Shown here: piece after piece, positions 5,870-13,205 of the stretch
How positions within the stretch are numbered: the first letter of the stretch is position 1
Layout: every line of letters begins with the position of its first letter
Source: OMOG01 sp041485845
GTDB taxonomy: Bacteria > Acidobacteriota > Terriglobia > Bryobacterales > Bryobacteraceae
Direction: 5' to 3'
Assembly: GCA_041485845.1 (NCBI GenBank)
Contig: JBGPKH010000119.1
Span: forward strand, 1-17,347
Length of the DNA: 17,347 nucleotides
Program-made: the position numbers and the translations under genes
The notes under the pieces: generated by a model
What the model saw: the letters and a program-made list of their open reading frames with translations, nothing else
What the model was told of the DNA's origin: nothing
Databases searched by the model: none

Positions 5870-7251
5870 CGCGGCAGCGTTACGGTAAACACACTTCCCG
5901 ATTCGGGGTGGCTGGTCAGTTGCACGTCGCCGTGGTGCGACTCGGCGATCCACTTCACGATCGGGAGGCCCAGGCCGAAGCCGCCGTCCGCGCGCGAGCG
6001 CGCTTTGTCGGCGCGGTAGAAACGTTCGAACACGTGCGAGGCCGCCTCGGGCGCGATACCCACTCCGGTATCGGACACGCGGACGCGCACGTCGGGACCG
6101 TACGCCTCCAGCTCCGCCGACACTTTGCCGCCGTCAGGCGTGTACCGAATCGCGTTGTCGAGCAGGTTCACCACCAGGCGGCGCAGTAACTCCTCGTCTC
6201 CGCGAAAGGGCACGTCCCCGGCGGTACGGCATTCCAGCTCGATGTGGCGCGCCGCGGCCAGGGTCTGCACCGAGCGGCAGCACTCCGCGATGAGGTCGTT
6301 GAAGTAAAAGTCGCGCACCTGCAGCCGCACGTGGCCGGCATCGGCGCGGGCCAGGTTCAACAGATCGTCCACCAGCCGCGACAGGCGTCGAGACTCGTCC
6401 AGAACGATAGCCAGCGATTCCCGGTATTCCGCCGCGGGGCGGTCATGCGAGAGGGCCACGTCGGCCTCGCCGCGAATCACCGAAATCGGCGTGCGGAGCT
6501 CGTGCGAGGCATCCGCCACGAAGCGCCGCATGCTCTCGAAGGACTGGTCGAGGCGCGCCAGCAATTCGTTAAAGGAGGCGGCCAGCACGGTGAGCTCGTC
6601 GGCGGCCTGGCCGATCTCGAGGCGCGCGTGGAGGTTGCTGCCGCTGATCTGCCGCGCCTGTTCCGCCATCCAGCCAAGGGGCGCGAGACTGCGGGTGGAG
6701 AGCCAGTAGCCGCCGATGCCGGCGAGGACCAGGAGCACGGGCATCCCGAAGAGGAGCACGCGGCGGACCACGTTGAGGCTGGCTACGATCGAGTCCAACG
6801 GTTCCACGGCAAGAGCCAGGTAGGTTCGGTCAGTCGTGATGCGATGTACGGCCGCGCGCGCGCCGTGCCTGCCGGAGAGCGGCATCGTCAGCACGAGATC
6901 CGGTTCCGGCGCCGCGGCGGCCTGCGCGGCCACGGCTTCGAGCTCCGGGCGCACCACCGGAGCGCTCGCCGCCAACATCTTGCTGCCGTCGAAGACCGCG
7001 ACCGTGCTGCCGCGCAGGCGCATCTCCGATACGGCTTCGGCGGCGGCCTTGGCGAGGTCGCCCTTCATTTCTTCGATCTCGTCCTGGAAGAGGACGGCGG
7101 CGGTGTTGGCCTGGGAGATGAGCGTGTCGTCGAGGCGTTTCTCGAGCGCGCTCGACAGGATGCCATAAAGGAAGACGCCGAACACCACGAAGAGCAGCGA
7201 GAAAAAGGTCAGGTACCAAACCGTGAGACGAAGGCGAAAGCTCCTAATCAT
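5866..7251 (-). CDS. Two-component sensor histidine kinase (heavy-metal-sensor-like architecture)
   Basis: The 461-residue protein has a membrane segment at about 10-32, a periplasmic sensor region to about 164, a second membrane segment at about 165-186, a HAMP linker, a HisKA dimerisation domain with the phosphoacceptor His250 in SHELRTPISVIRGE, and an HATPase domain with the N box NLLDNAIRYTP (362-372), G1 box DTGVG (394-398), F box FERFYRAD and G2 box GLGLP (426-430). All catalytic boxes are intact. Its start overlaps the response regulator stop by 8 bases, so the pair is translationally coupled. The architecture is that of CusS/EnvZ-type kinases, but the sensor region has no diagnostic motif, so the stimulus is unknown. 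Confidence 0.93.
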   Translation of the reverse strand: MIRSFRLRLTVWYLTFFSLLFVVFGVFLYGILSSALEKRLDDTLISQANTAAVLFQDEIEEMKGDLAKAAAEAVSEMRLRGSTVAVFDGSKMLAASAPVVRPELEAVAAQAAAAPEPDLVLTMPLSGRHGARAAVHRITTDRTYLALAVEPLDSIVASLNVVRRVLLFGMPVLLVLAGIGGYWLSTRSLAPLGWMAEQARQISGSNLHARLEIGQAADELTVLAASFNELLARLDQSFESMRRFVADASHELRTPISVIRGEADVALSHDRPAAEYRESLAIVLDESRRLSRLVDDLLNLARADAGHVRLQVRDFYFNDLIAECCRSVQTLAAARHIELECRTAGDVPFRGDEELLRRLVVNLLDNAIRYTPDGGKVSAELEAYGPDVRVRVSDTGVGIAPEAASHVFERFYRADKARSRADGGFGLGLPIVKWIAESHHGDVQLTSHPESGSVFTVTLPR

Positions 7252-7933
7252 CGCTGGCCCCCGGCTGCACGGTCAAGATGTATCCTTCGCCACGCCGCGT
7301 GTGGATGAGCCGGCGGCCGAAGCCCGTGTCCAGCTTGTCGCGCAGACGCTTGACGTAGACGTCGATGACGTTGGAGAAGGGATCGAAGCTTTCCTCCCAA
7401 ACGTGTTGCGCAATCTGTTCGCGGCCCACCACGCGGTCCTCGTTCATTACCAGGAACTCCAGAAGGGCATACTCCTTCGCCGTCAGGGTGACCGGCTTGC
7501 CAGCGCGGGCTACGGCGTGGCTCGCGGTGTTGAGCGTGAGATCGGCGATGCACGCCACCTGCGGGCGGAGGACGGCGGACCGGCGGAGCAGGGCGCGCAG
7601 GCGGGCCAGGAGCTCTTTGAAGTCGAACGGCTTGGTGAGGTAATCGTCGGCGCCGGAATCGAGGCCGGCCACGCGGTCGTCCACGGCATCGCGGGCGGTC
7701 AACAGGAGGATGGGCGCGCGGAAGCCGGAAGCGCGAAGCTGGCGGCACACGGTGTGGCCATCCTTGACGGGCAGGAGGACGTCGAGAATGACGAGGTCGT
7801 AATCATTCACGGCAGCCTGGTAGAGGGCCTGGCCACCGTCGCGGGCGATATCGACGGCGTACGATTGTTCACGCAGGCCTTTGGCGATAAAGGCTGCGAC
7901 CCGGGATTCGTCTTCTACCAGCAGGATGCGCAC
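7244..7933 (-). CDS. OmpR/PhoB-family response regulator
   Basis: The 229-residue regulator has a receiver domain with the acidic pair in LVEDE (7-9), phospho-acceptor Asp51 in VILDVLLP, Thr79 and Lys101 (YLTKPFDF), and a C-terminal winged helix ending VIDVYVKRLRDKLD...LIHTRRGEGYIL. The GTG at 7933 gives the standard MRILLVEDE start; an ATG at 7951 would add six residues (MVLEFT). The GTG is preferred because an extended -10 box lies 8 bases before it and there is no clear ribosome site for either. It is followed by its kinase with an 8-base overlap. It lies downstream of the peptidase gene on the same strand, separated by a hairpin repeat, so the peptidase is a possible but unproven target. 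Confidence 0.93.
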   Translation of the reverse strand: MRILLVEDESRVAAFIAKGLREQSYAVDIARDGGQALYQAAVNDYDLVILDVLLPVKDGHTVCRQLRASGFRAPILLLTARDAVDDRVAGLDSGADDYLTKPFDFKELLARLRALLRRSAVLRPQVACIADLTLNTASHAVARAGKPVTLTAKEYALLEFLVMNEDRVVGREQIAQHVWEESFDPFSNVIDVYVKRLRDKLDTGFGRRLIHTRRGEGYILTVQPGASDD

Positions 7934-7941
7934 TGTGAACT

Positions 7942-7950
7942 CTAATACCA
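7942..7950 (-). promoter_or_regulatory. Candidate extended -10 box of the two-component operon
   Basis: On the minus strand TGGTATTAG is a TGn-extended -10 element; TATTAG ends 8 bases before the GTG start at 7933. No -35 box is evident. The spacing equals that at the methyltransferase gene (1336-1341) and would give a leaderless message. Confidence 0.4.
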
Positions 7951-8000
7951 TTTTGCGCGAACCGAGATGCACCCACAGTGAACCGCGCCCTTGGGGGCAC

Positions 8001-8026
8001 AGGACAGGCCAGGAGGCCTGTCCCAC
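8001..8026. repeat. Dispersed hairpin repeat B, copy 2, after the peptidase gene
   Basis: Perfect 9-bp arms GGACAGGCC (8002-8010) and GGCCTGTCC (8015-8023) enclose AGGA. On the minus strand the element begins within the TAG stop of the peptidase and reads GTGGGACAGGC, as does the copy at the end of speA. It may end peptidase transcription, though no T-run follows. Confidence 0.8.
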
Positions 8027-11000
8027 TACTGCCCGCCCGGCGTACCGGTCGCGGGCCACTGCTGCGGCGCGGCCTTGCCGGCGTCCAGGTGGTTCCAGTT
8101 CAAAATCGCGTTGAACGCCAGGAAGTACGTTCCCTGCGTCTGCCATCGCCAGAAAGGACGTAGCGCGAACATCACGATGTGGCCCTTGCCGAGCGTGACG
8201 TCCACCGCCAGCGCGCGATTCGCCAATGCCTCTCCGCCGCCGAGCGTGCCCGACAAGAGCATGTCATTGGCGTTGGCCGGGAATTGCAGCACTACACGCG
8301 GGCGCTCCTCGCTGGCTGCAAACGCGCCGAATCCGCCGCGGCCACCGCCGCCGCCCGCACCGCCTCGTCCGCCGCCTCCGCGTCCCCCACGACCTCCAGG
8401 CGCAGGCTCCGCTTCGGCCGGTTGCGCTCCGCCGGGTTCCAGCGGAGAGATGTGGATCGGCGCCGCGTTGGGCGTCACGTTCTGTCCCCCTTGCGCGCCG
8501 CCGGCGCCGCCGAATCCACCACCGCCAAATCCGCCAAAGCCACCTCCGCCAGCGGCGGCGTTGAGCACGGGATCCTGGTTGAAGTACACCGGCAGATCCT
8601 TGCCGTCGAAGCCATAGGCGATGGGGCTCTTGAGATCGGTAAACGTCCCCCTCAGAATCGATCCACGCGCGAAGAGTTGCGTGGGGTGCTCCACGGTCAC
8701 GCCGCCGCTGAGATTGTATTCGGCCATCAGCGTGGCGGTCGAGCCTTCCGTAATCAGCGTGCCGCCTTCCTGCACGAACTTGCCGAGTTCCTGCAGCCCC
8801 TCGAAGCCCATGCCGCCGCGAATGTCATCGGTCTCGTCGACCGCGCCGAGATTGGGCGTCGCCTCGGTCTTCTTGTAAGGCAGCTTCTCGTTGCCGGTCT
8901 TCGGGATGCCCGCGATCTGAGACTGCGACGTGCCGCCCACGTGCGGGAAGACGATCACGTCGTACCTGGCGCGCAGGTTCCCCTCGCGCAGTTTCTGATC
9001 GGCGAAATACGTGTACGGCACGCCGTAATAATCCAGTGCCGCCCGCACCCAGCCCTCGTCCTGTGTCCGCGACCAGGAGTGTACGTACCCGATGCGCGGC
9101 AGCACCATCTCGTGCGTCTTCACGGCCGGCGCCGCGGCCACGGCCCATGCCGAGAGCCCCAGGTCGCGAATCATCGGCTCCAGCCGCGCGCGGTCGGCGT
9201 TGGGAATGAGGAACGCGCCGGCCCGCAGCTTGCGGCCGTTGAGGTCGAAGTCCTCTTCCGCCACCAGCATTTTGACGTCTTTCGCTTTATACCGGAAAGT
9301 CATGAGAGCGTTGTCGGAGGTGTGCTCTACGACCAGCGTGTTGCCGCCTCCCTCCACGCCGCCCGCTGCCCTGGCCTCCGCCGTGAGCATGGTCATCGAC
9401 TTTTCGAGCGCGCCCTTGTCCGTCAGCGGCGTCAGCTTGACGTTGCGCATGTACTGCATGGTCCAACCGGTATCGTCGTAGGGACGCGGGTTGGCCGTCG
9501 GATAATTCTGGATGCTGAAGTACATGTCGGCGAGCGTGCGGTAGGGCTGGTCGCCGCGGATGATGTAGTCGCCTTCGCCAACGTCCACGCTACCCGCCTT
9601 GAACGCGGCAGTGGCCCTGTGAACCTCGACGCCCTGGCGCCGCAACTCGTTCACCAGGTCGGCGGCGTCGGACTTCCGCCGCTGGCCCGCGGGAACCACC
9701 CAGGCGTACGTCGGACCGTTCTTGCCCTTCTCGATGGCGCGCTTGTTCTTGATCCAGTAATTCTCCAGGTACAACTCCTTGTCCTTCGCCACGCGGTTGA
9801 GCGCCAGAAGCAGCGCCGATTCCTGGATGTTGGTGTTGTTGCGCGGGCCCCACTTGATCGAAGGCAACGGCGGATTCGGGCGGAACCACTCGCGGCTGGT
9901 CTGCGTGGCGCCCAGTTGCAGATTCGCCTGCACGTCCGGACCGTAGCTCTGCACTTCGTAGAAGCGCCCGAAGGAGTTGTGCGTCATGGCGATCCAGAAC
10001 AGGTAGTTGGGAACCCATCCGTCGTAGAACCCGTAGGTGAACACGCCCGGCACGCCGCGCTTGGCCATCTCCATCACCTCGGTCTGCGCCAGCAGCCACC
10101 ATTCGTCGATCTGAATGGCATCGAGCGAGGTGTTGTAAGGCCCGGTTCCAGTGGACACATAGAGGTAGGACTGCGCTTCGTGCAGGTCGTGCAGCACCGT
10201 GGGGTGCCACTCCAGCATGCCCTTGGTGAAGTTCTGCGTGATCTTGAGGTATTGGCCCATGCCGTCGCGGTTGTTGTCGTGCTGCACGTACTTGCCCCAG
10301 TACATCAGCGGCAGGCGCATGGCTCCCTGCGGAAGCTTCTTGTTGAAGTAGTAGGTGTCGACTTCCTTCTCCCGCCCGTCCACTTCGATGACCGGCGTGA
10401 TGAAGGTGATAATGTTGTTGCGGATCGTCTGAATGAACGGCGTTTCCTCCACGATCAGCCTGTAGGCCAGCTCGATGAGCATCTCGGGACCGCCGGTCTC
10501 GGGCGAGTGGATGCCGCTGTTGGCCCAGTAAAGGGGCTTGCCGGTTTTGATCAGCTCGCGCGCCTGCTCGTCGGTGATCTTCCGCGGATCGCCCAGCTTC
10601 GCGAGAACGTCCTTGTATTTGTCGAGGTCCTTGATGGTGGCTTCGTCGGCGATGGCGAGGATCACCTGGTCGCGGCCCTCTTCGGTCTGCCCGATCTTCC
10701 AGAACTTGGCGCGCGGCGACGCCTTGGCCAGCGCCTCGTAATAGCGGTAGATGTCTTTGGCATAGGTCAGCTCGCCCGGCTTGCCCGGAATGCGTCCCAG
10801 GAACTTGAGGGGTGACGGCACCGTGTCGGAAGCCGGCATGTGGTCCACCAGCTCGGTCGAGATGCGCGGATCCTGCAGATATTCCTTGATGAGCCTGGTG
10901 TACTCCTCATCCATCTTTTGCGGCGCCGGAGCCGCGCTGGTTTGCGCCGCGGCGGGCTTGGCCTTTTTGCTTTGCGCACGGGCGGGAGTCGGCGCGGGGC

Positions 11001-11058
11001 CGGATGCGAGAGCGAGCACGAGCAGGGCGCTCCCGAGTGGGACGAAGCGTGATGTCAT
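8026..11058 (-). CDS. Secreted M14-family zinc metallopeptidase with glycine-rich insert
   Basis: The 1010-residue protein has a signal peptide (MTSRFVPLGS, a hydrophobic run, then ARAQ). The N-terminal half is a peptidase M14 domain: GIHSPETGG supplies the HxxE zinc ligands (His184, Glu187), DNNRDG at about 261-266 the substrate-binding Asn-Arg region, and HDLHE at about 290-294 the third zinc-ligand region. The C-terminal half resembles a glutamine-amidotransferase-like fold (IGYVHSWSRTQDEGWVRAAL and RYDVIVFPHVGG). It carries a low-complexity insert of about 77 residues (about 833-909), with GGF and RGG runs. The ATG at 11058 was chosen because the signal peptide starts there; a TTG 9 codons upstream extends the frame. 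It probably digests peptides outside the cytoplasm; the substrate is unknown. Confidence 0.88.
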   Translation of the reverse strand: MTSRFVPLGSALLVLALASGPAPTPARAQSKKAKPAAAQTSAAPAPQKMDEEYTRLIKEYLQDPRISTELVDHMPASDTVPSPLKFLGRIPGKPGELTYAKDIYRYYEALAKASPRAKFWKIGQTEEGRDQVILAIADEATIKDLDKYKDVLAKLGDPRKITDEQARELIKTGKPLYWANSGIHSPETGGPEMLIELAYRLIVEETPFIQTIRNNIITFITPVIEVDGREKEVDTYYFNKKLPQGAMRLPLMYWGKYVQHDNNRDGMGQYLKITQNFTKGMLEWHPTVLHDLHEAQSYLYVSTGTGPYNTSLDAIQIDEWWLLAQTEVMEMAKRGVPGVFTYGFYDGWVPNYLFWIAMTHNSFGRFYEVQSYGPDVQANLQLGATQTSREWFRPNPPLPSIKWGPRNNTNIQESALLLALNRVAKDKELYLENYWIKNKRAIEKGKNGPTYAWVVPAGQRRKSDAADLVNELRRQGVEVHRATAAFKAGSVDVGEGDYIIRGDQPYRTLADMYFSIQNYPTANPRPYDDTGWTMQYMRNVKLTPLTDKGALEKSMTMLTAEARAAGGVEGGGNTLVVEHTSDNALMTFRYKAKDVKMLVAEEDFDLNGRKLRAGAFLIPNADRARLEPMIRDLGLSAWAVAAAPAVKTHEMVLPRIGYVHSWSRTQDEGWVRAALDYYGVPYTYFADQKLREGNLRARYDVIVFPHVGGTSQSQIAGIPKTGNEKLPYKKTEATPNLGAVDETDDIRGGMGFEGLQELGKFVQEGGTLITEGSTATLMAEYNLSGGVTVEHPTQLFARGSILRGTFTDLKSPIAYGFDGKDLPVYFNQDPVLNAAAGGGGFGGFGGGGFGGAGGAQGGQNVTPNAAPIHISPLEPGGAQPAEAEPAPGGRGGRGGGGRGGAGGGGGRGGFGAFAASEERPRVVLQFPANANDMLLSGTLGGGEALANRALAVDVTLGKGHIVMFALRPFWRWQTQGTYFLAFNAILNWNHLDAGKAAPQQWPATGTPGGQ

Positions 11059-11174
11059 AGAGACCGTCTTTCGAAGGGATCTCAAAACTGATACCGCTTT
11101 CGGTGGCGCGTGTCAACTTGCGATCCCCGGTGTTCCCGGCGTGCTCCCGTTTCGGTTTTCATGGGAGTTCGGTG

Positions 11175-11420
11175 TCAGCGGATGAGCTTGAGTCGTTGGA
11201 GGTCCTCCACGGTCCAGCGAGCTTCCCTTTCGATCATGCTCTTCAGCGTCTTGCGGGTGAAGGTGTCGCTTGGCGCGTGGAATGTGACGGTGACCCTGCG
11301 ACCGTCGGAATGATAGTAGACCTGGTGGGAACCCGCGCCGCGGTCGAACGCGAACCCGTTGCGGATCAGGGCGGATATCATCTCACGGGCGGACAGGTTG
11401 CGCAGTTGCGCGTAGTCCAT
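11175..11420 (-). CDS. hicA: HicA-family mRNA interferase toxin
   Basis: The 81-residue protein fits HicA (YcfA): SAREMISALIRNGFAFDRGA then GSHQVYYHSDGRRVTVTFHA, with the catalytic histidine in GSHQVY, and a C-terminal TRKTLKSMIE segment. HicA is a small double-stranded-RNA-binding-fold RNase that cuts mRNA. It starts 3 bases after the hicB stop, so the order is antitoxin first, which occurs in many hicBA loci. Length is in the usual range and the histidine is present, so it is probably functional. Confidence 0.9.
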   Translation of the reverse strand: MDYAQLRNLSAREMISALIRNGFAFDRGAGSHQVYYHSDGRRVTVTFHAPSDTFTRKTLKSMIEREARWTVEDLQRLKLIR

Positions 11421-11423
11421 GGA

Positions 11424-11669
11424 TCAGACAGTGACCGTGACGCGGGGTTCCACTGTCACCTGCACCTCGTCCGTGCTTTCCTCGGGCAGGGCCTCGCCGT
11501 GCTCGACCATACTATCCACGACCAACTGGACCACCTCGTTGATGTGCTTCGACGCTTCCTCGCGGGTGTATCCCCACGTGGAAGCCCCCTGGTGTTCGAG
11601 GACCGGGCAATAGGCGTGCCACCGGTCTTCGTCCGGCTCTATGACGACTTTGAAGGTGTAGGTCTTCAT
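11424..11669 (-). CDS. hicB: HicB-family antitoxin
   Basis: The 81-residue protein matches the short HicB type: MKTYTFKVVIEPDEDRWHAY, CPVLEHQGASTWGYTREEAS, KHINEVVQLVVDSMVEHGE. It has the partial RNase-H-like HicB fold that binds HicA, but no separate C-terminal DNA-binding domain can be recognised in the remaining stretch (EVQVTVEPRVTVTV). A -10-like TATTAC lies 5 bases before the ATG and a palindrome sits just upstream. It is followed by hicA after 3 bases. Confidence 0.9.
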   Translation of the reverse strand: MKTYTFKVVIEPDEDRWHAYCPVLEHQGASTWGYTREEASKHINEVVQLVVDSMVEHGEALPEESTDEVQVTVEPRVTVTV

Positions 11670-11674
11670 GCCAG

Positions 11675-11699
11675 GTAATACGGTCGGAATTCGATTCCG
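11675..11699 (-). promoter_or_regulatory. Candidate hicBA promoter and operator
   Basis: CGGAAT (11685-11690) and ATTCCG (11694-11699) are perfect arms around TCG. Directly downstream on the minus strand TATTAC (11680-11675) could be a -10 box, 5 bases before the hicB ATG; the -35 position has no good match. The palindrome would lie in the promoter spacer, a usual place for an antitoxin operator. Confidence 0.4.
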
Positions 11700-11848
11700 C
11701 TTTCAGTGTAGGGTGGCGGGGGTTTTTCGTCAATGAGCGTCGGCCTGGCGAGGATGGCCGGAGCAGGAGGTCTCCACCGCCGCGCCGCGGCTATGCATCC
11801 AACGCCTCTCCCGCGATCCCCCAGATTAACGAGATTAACATTTCCCCA

Positions 11849-11877
11849 TTGACCCTTTGCTTTCAGACCGTTACAAT
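11849..11877 (+). promoter_or_regulatory. Sigma-70 promoter of the hrcA operon
   Basis: TTGACC (11849-11854) is followed after 17 bases by TACAAT (11872-11877), each a 5-of-6 match to the consensus. Transcription would start near 11884, leaving about 27 bases before the hrcA ATG at 11911. AAGGG at 11903-11907 is a possible, rather close ribosome site. Confidence 0.7.
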
Positions 11878-11898
11878 GGGAAGTAGGGAAGTTGTAAC
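11870..11898. promoter_or_regulatory. Probable HrcA operator, not of CIRCE sequence
   Basis: Perfect 7-bp arms GTTACAA (11870-11876) and TTGTAAC (11892-11898) are separated by 15 bases. The left arm overlaps the -10 box and the right arm lies just past the expected transcription start, so binding would block initiation. The classical HrcA site CIRCE (TTAGCACTC-N9-GAGTGCTAA) was not found here or elsewhere in the window. Confidence 0.5.
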
Positions 11899-11910
11899 CT
11901 TTAAGGGTCT

Positions 11911-12948
11911 ATGTGGACGGAAGCGCCGCTCAAAACCAGGCATCGGGAGATTCTGCACTCGATCGTTCGCGCCTACATTGAAACCGGCGAGCCGGTAGGG
12001 TCGCGCACCATCTCCAAGAGCCGGAACGCCGCGCTCAGCCCGGCATCCATCCGCAATGTAATGGCGGACTTGGCCGACGAAGGCTATCTTTCCCAGCCGC
12101 ACACTTCGGCGGGTCGCGTGCCTACGGAAAAGGCCTTCCGCTCCTACGTCAGGTCGCTCACAGCCACGCGCACGGCCTCCTTCGAGACCGACCGCCTGCG
12201 GACCGAGTTCAGCGGGCTCCACACGATAGGAGCACAGGTGGAGCGATCCAGCTATATCCTGATGGAGCTGACGCGCAACGTGGGAATCGCCGCCGCCATC
12301 CCCGCCACCGCCCAGGAGCTCGATCAGGTGGAACTCGTGCCGCTGGCCGATCGCCGCGTGCTGATCATCCTGGTGACGCGCGACCGCATGGTGCGCAACC
12401 GCGTGGTGACTCTCGATCAACCAATCTCCCCGGACGAGCTGGCTTCCAGCCGCAACTACATCAACCGCAATTTCAGCGGATGGCAATTGGGCGAAGCCCG
12501 CCGCGAGTTGCTGCGCCGCATGCTCGAAGAGCGCGCCCGCTACGATGCCGCCATGCTCAACTTGCAGGTGCTGTACCAGAAGGGGCTGCTCGACGTGGAC
12601 ACGTCCCCCGAGGTCCACATGGAAGGCGCGTCCAACCTTCTCGGGCTGGACCTGCACCTCACTCGTGAAAAGCTGCGCGAGCTGATGCGCGCTTTGGAGG
12701 AAAAGAAGCGCCTGATCGACCTGCTGGACCGGTTCCTCGAGCAGCCGGCGGGCGAGCTCGAAGTGCACGTCGGCCTGGAGGAAGCGCACCCCACCATGAA
12801 AGACCTCGCGCTGATCGGCATGACCGTGCGGATGGGCAGCGGCCTTCCGGCCAAAGTGGCCGTACTTGGCCCCATGCGCATGCACTACGAACGCGTGATG
12901 GCCGCCGTCCTGCAAATCAGCCGGGCGCTCGAAGGCGCGCAGTTCTGA
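11911..12948 (+). CDS. hrcA: Heat-inducible transcription repressor HrcA
   Basis: The 345-residue protein has the HrcA winged helix at the N-terminus (RHREILHSIVRAYIETGEPV, then SIRNVMADLADEGYLSQPHT, then SAGRVPTEKAFRSYV) and the HrcA GAF-like core with a C-terminal block (IGMTVRMGSGLPAKVAVLGP, then MRMHYERVMAAVLQISRAL). HrcA represses chaperone genes at normal temperature and is kept active by GroEL. The length is as expected. It heads the operon with a small protein, grpE and dnaJ. A strong promoter and overlapping inverted repeat upstream suggest autoregulation. dnaK is not in the window. Confidence 0.95.
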   Translation: MWTEAPLKTRHREILHSIVRAYIETGEPVGSRTISKSRNAALSPASIRNVMADLADEGYLSQPHTSAGRVPTEKAFRSYVRSLTATRTASFETDRLRTEFSGLHTIGAQVERSSYILMELTRNVGIAAAIPATAQELDQVELVPLADRRVLIILVTRDRMVRNRVVTLDQPISPDELASSRNYINRNFSGWQLGEARRELLRRMLEERARYDAAMLNLQVLYQKGLLDVDTSPEVHMEGASNLLGLDLHLTREKLRELMRALEEKKRLIDLLDRFLEQPAGELEVHVGLEEAHPTMKDLALIGMTVRMGSGLPAKVAVLGPMRMHYERVMAAVLQISRALEGAQF

Positions 12949-12955
12949 GGCGTCA

Positions 12956-13162
12956 ATGGCCAGCGAGCTCTTCGCGGGCATACCGATGCTTGCCGTGTTG
13001 ACCGGGATCCTCATCCACAATAGCCGTCTGTCCGACCTGAAGAGCCATATCGATCGCCGCCTCGAAGATACCCGCGACCTGCTCCGTCCGGAGCTCCGCC
13101 GCGTCGAAGAAATCCCGTGCGCCCGCCTGAGCCGCATCGAGCAGGTACTGCATCTGAAATAG
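12956..13162 (+). CDS. Small membrane-anchored coiled-coil protein in the hrcA operon
   Basis: The 68-residue product has a short hydrophobic segment (FAGIPMLAVLTGILI, about 6-20), then a charged helical stretch (RLSDLKSHIDRRLEDTRDLL, RPELRRVEE) with heptad-like spacing. Small proteins with a hydrophobic N-terminus and repeats like DLRxDMxRRFxDMRDLLRSELRRVEEVL are common in Acidobacteria and have no known role. It starts 7 bases after the hrcA stop, with GAGG at the hrcA stop codon as ribosome site, so it is probably expressed with the chaperone genes. The tail from CARLSRIEQVLHLK is shorter than I recall for the family. Function unknown. Confidence 0.65.
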   Translation: MASELFAGIPMLAVLTGILIHNSRLSDLKSHIDRRLEDTRDLLRPELRRVEEIPCARLSRIEQVLHLK

Positions 13163-13205
13163 CCAGGGCGGCGACCGGCGTTTTTACTTTGATAAGCTAA
13201 GAATA

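Noticed and set aside
8179..10815. 878-codon open frame on the plus strand
   Set aside because: It lies wholly opposite the M14 peptidase gene, whose signal peptide and zinc motifs are clear; the antisense frame has no recognisable domain and is a by-product of GC-rich codon use.
11100..11170. Terminator between hicA and the peptidase gene
   Set aside because: CTCCC/GGGAG pairing has a long loop and no T-run; not convincing.
11863..13137. 424-codon minus-strand frame opposite hrcA
   Set aside because: hrcA is certain on the plus strand; the antisense product has no family features.
13163..13205. CIRCE element or heat-shock promoter before grpE
   Set aside because: GATAAGCTAAG resembles a -10 region but no -35 box and no TTAGCACTC/GAGTGCTAA half-sites are present; not enough to list.
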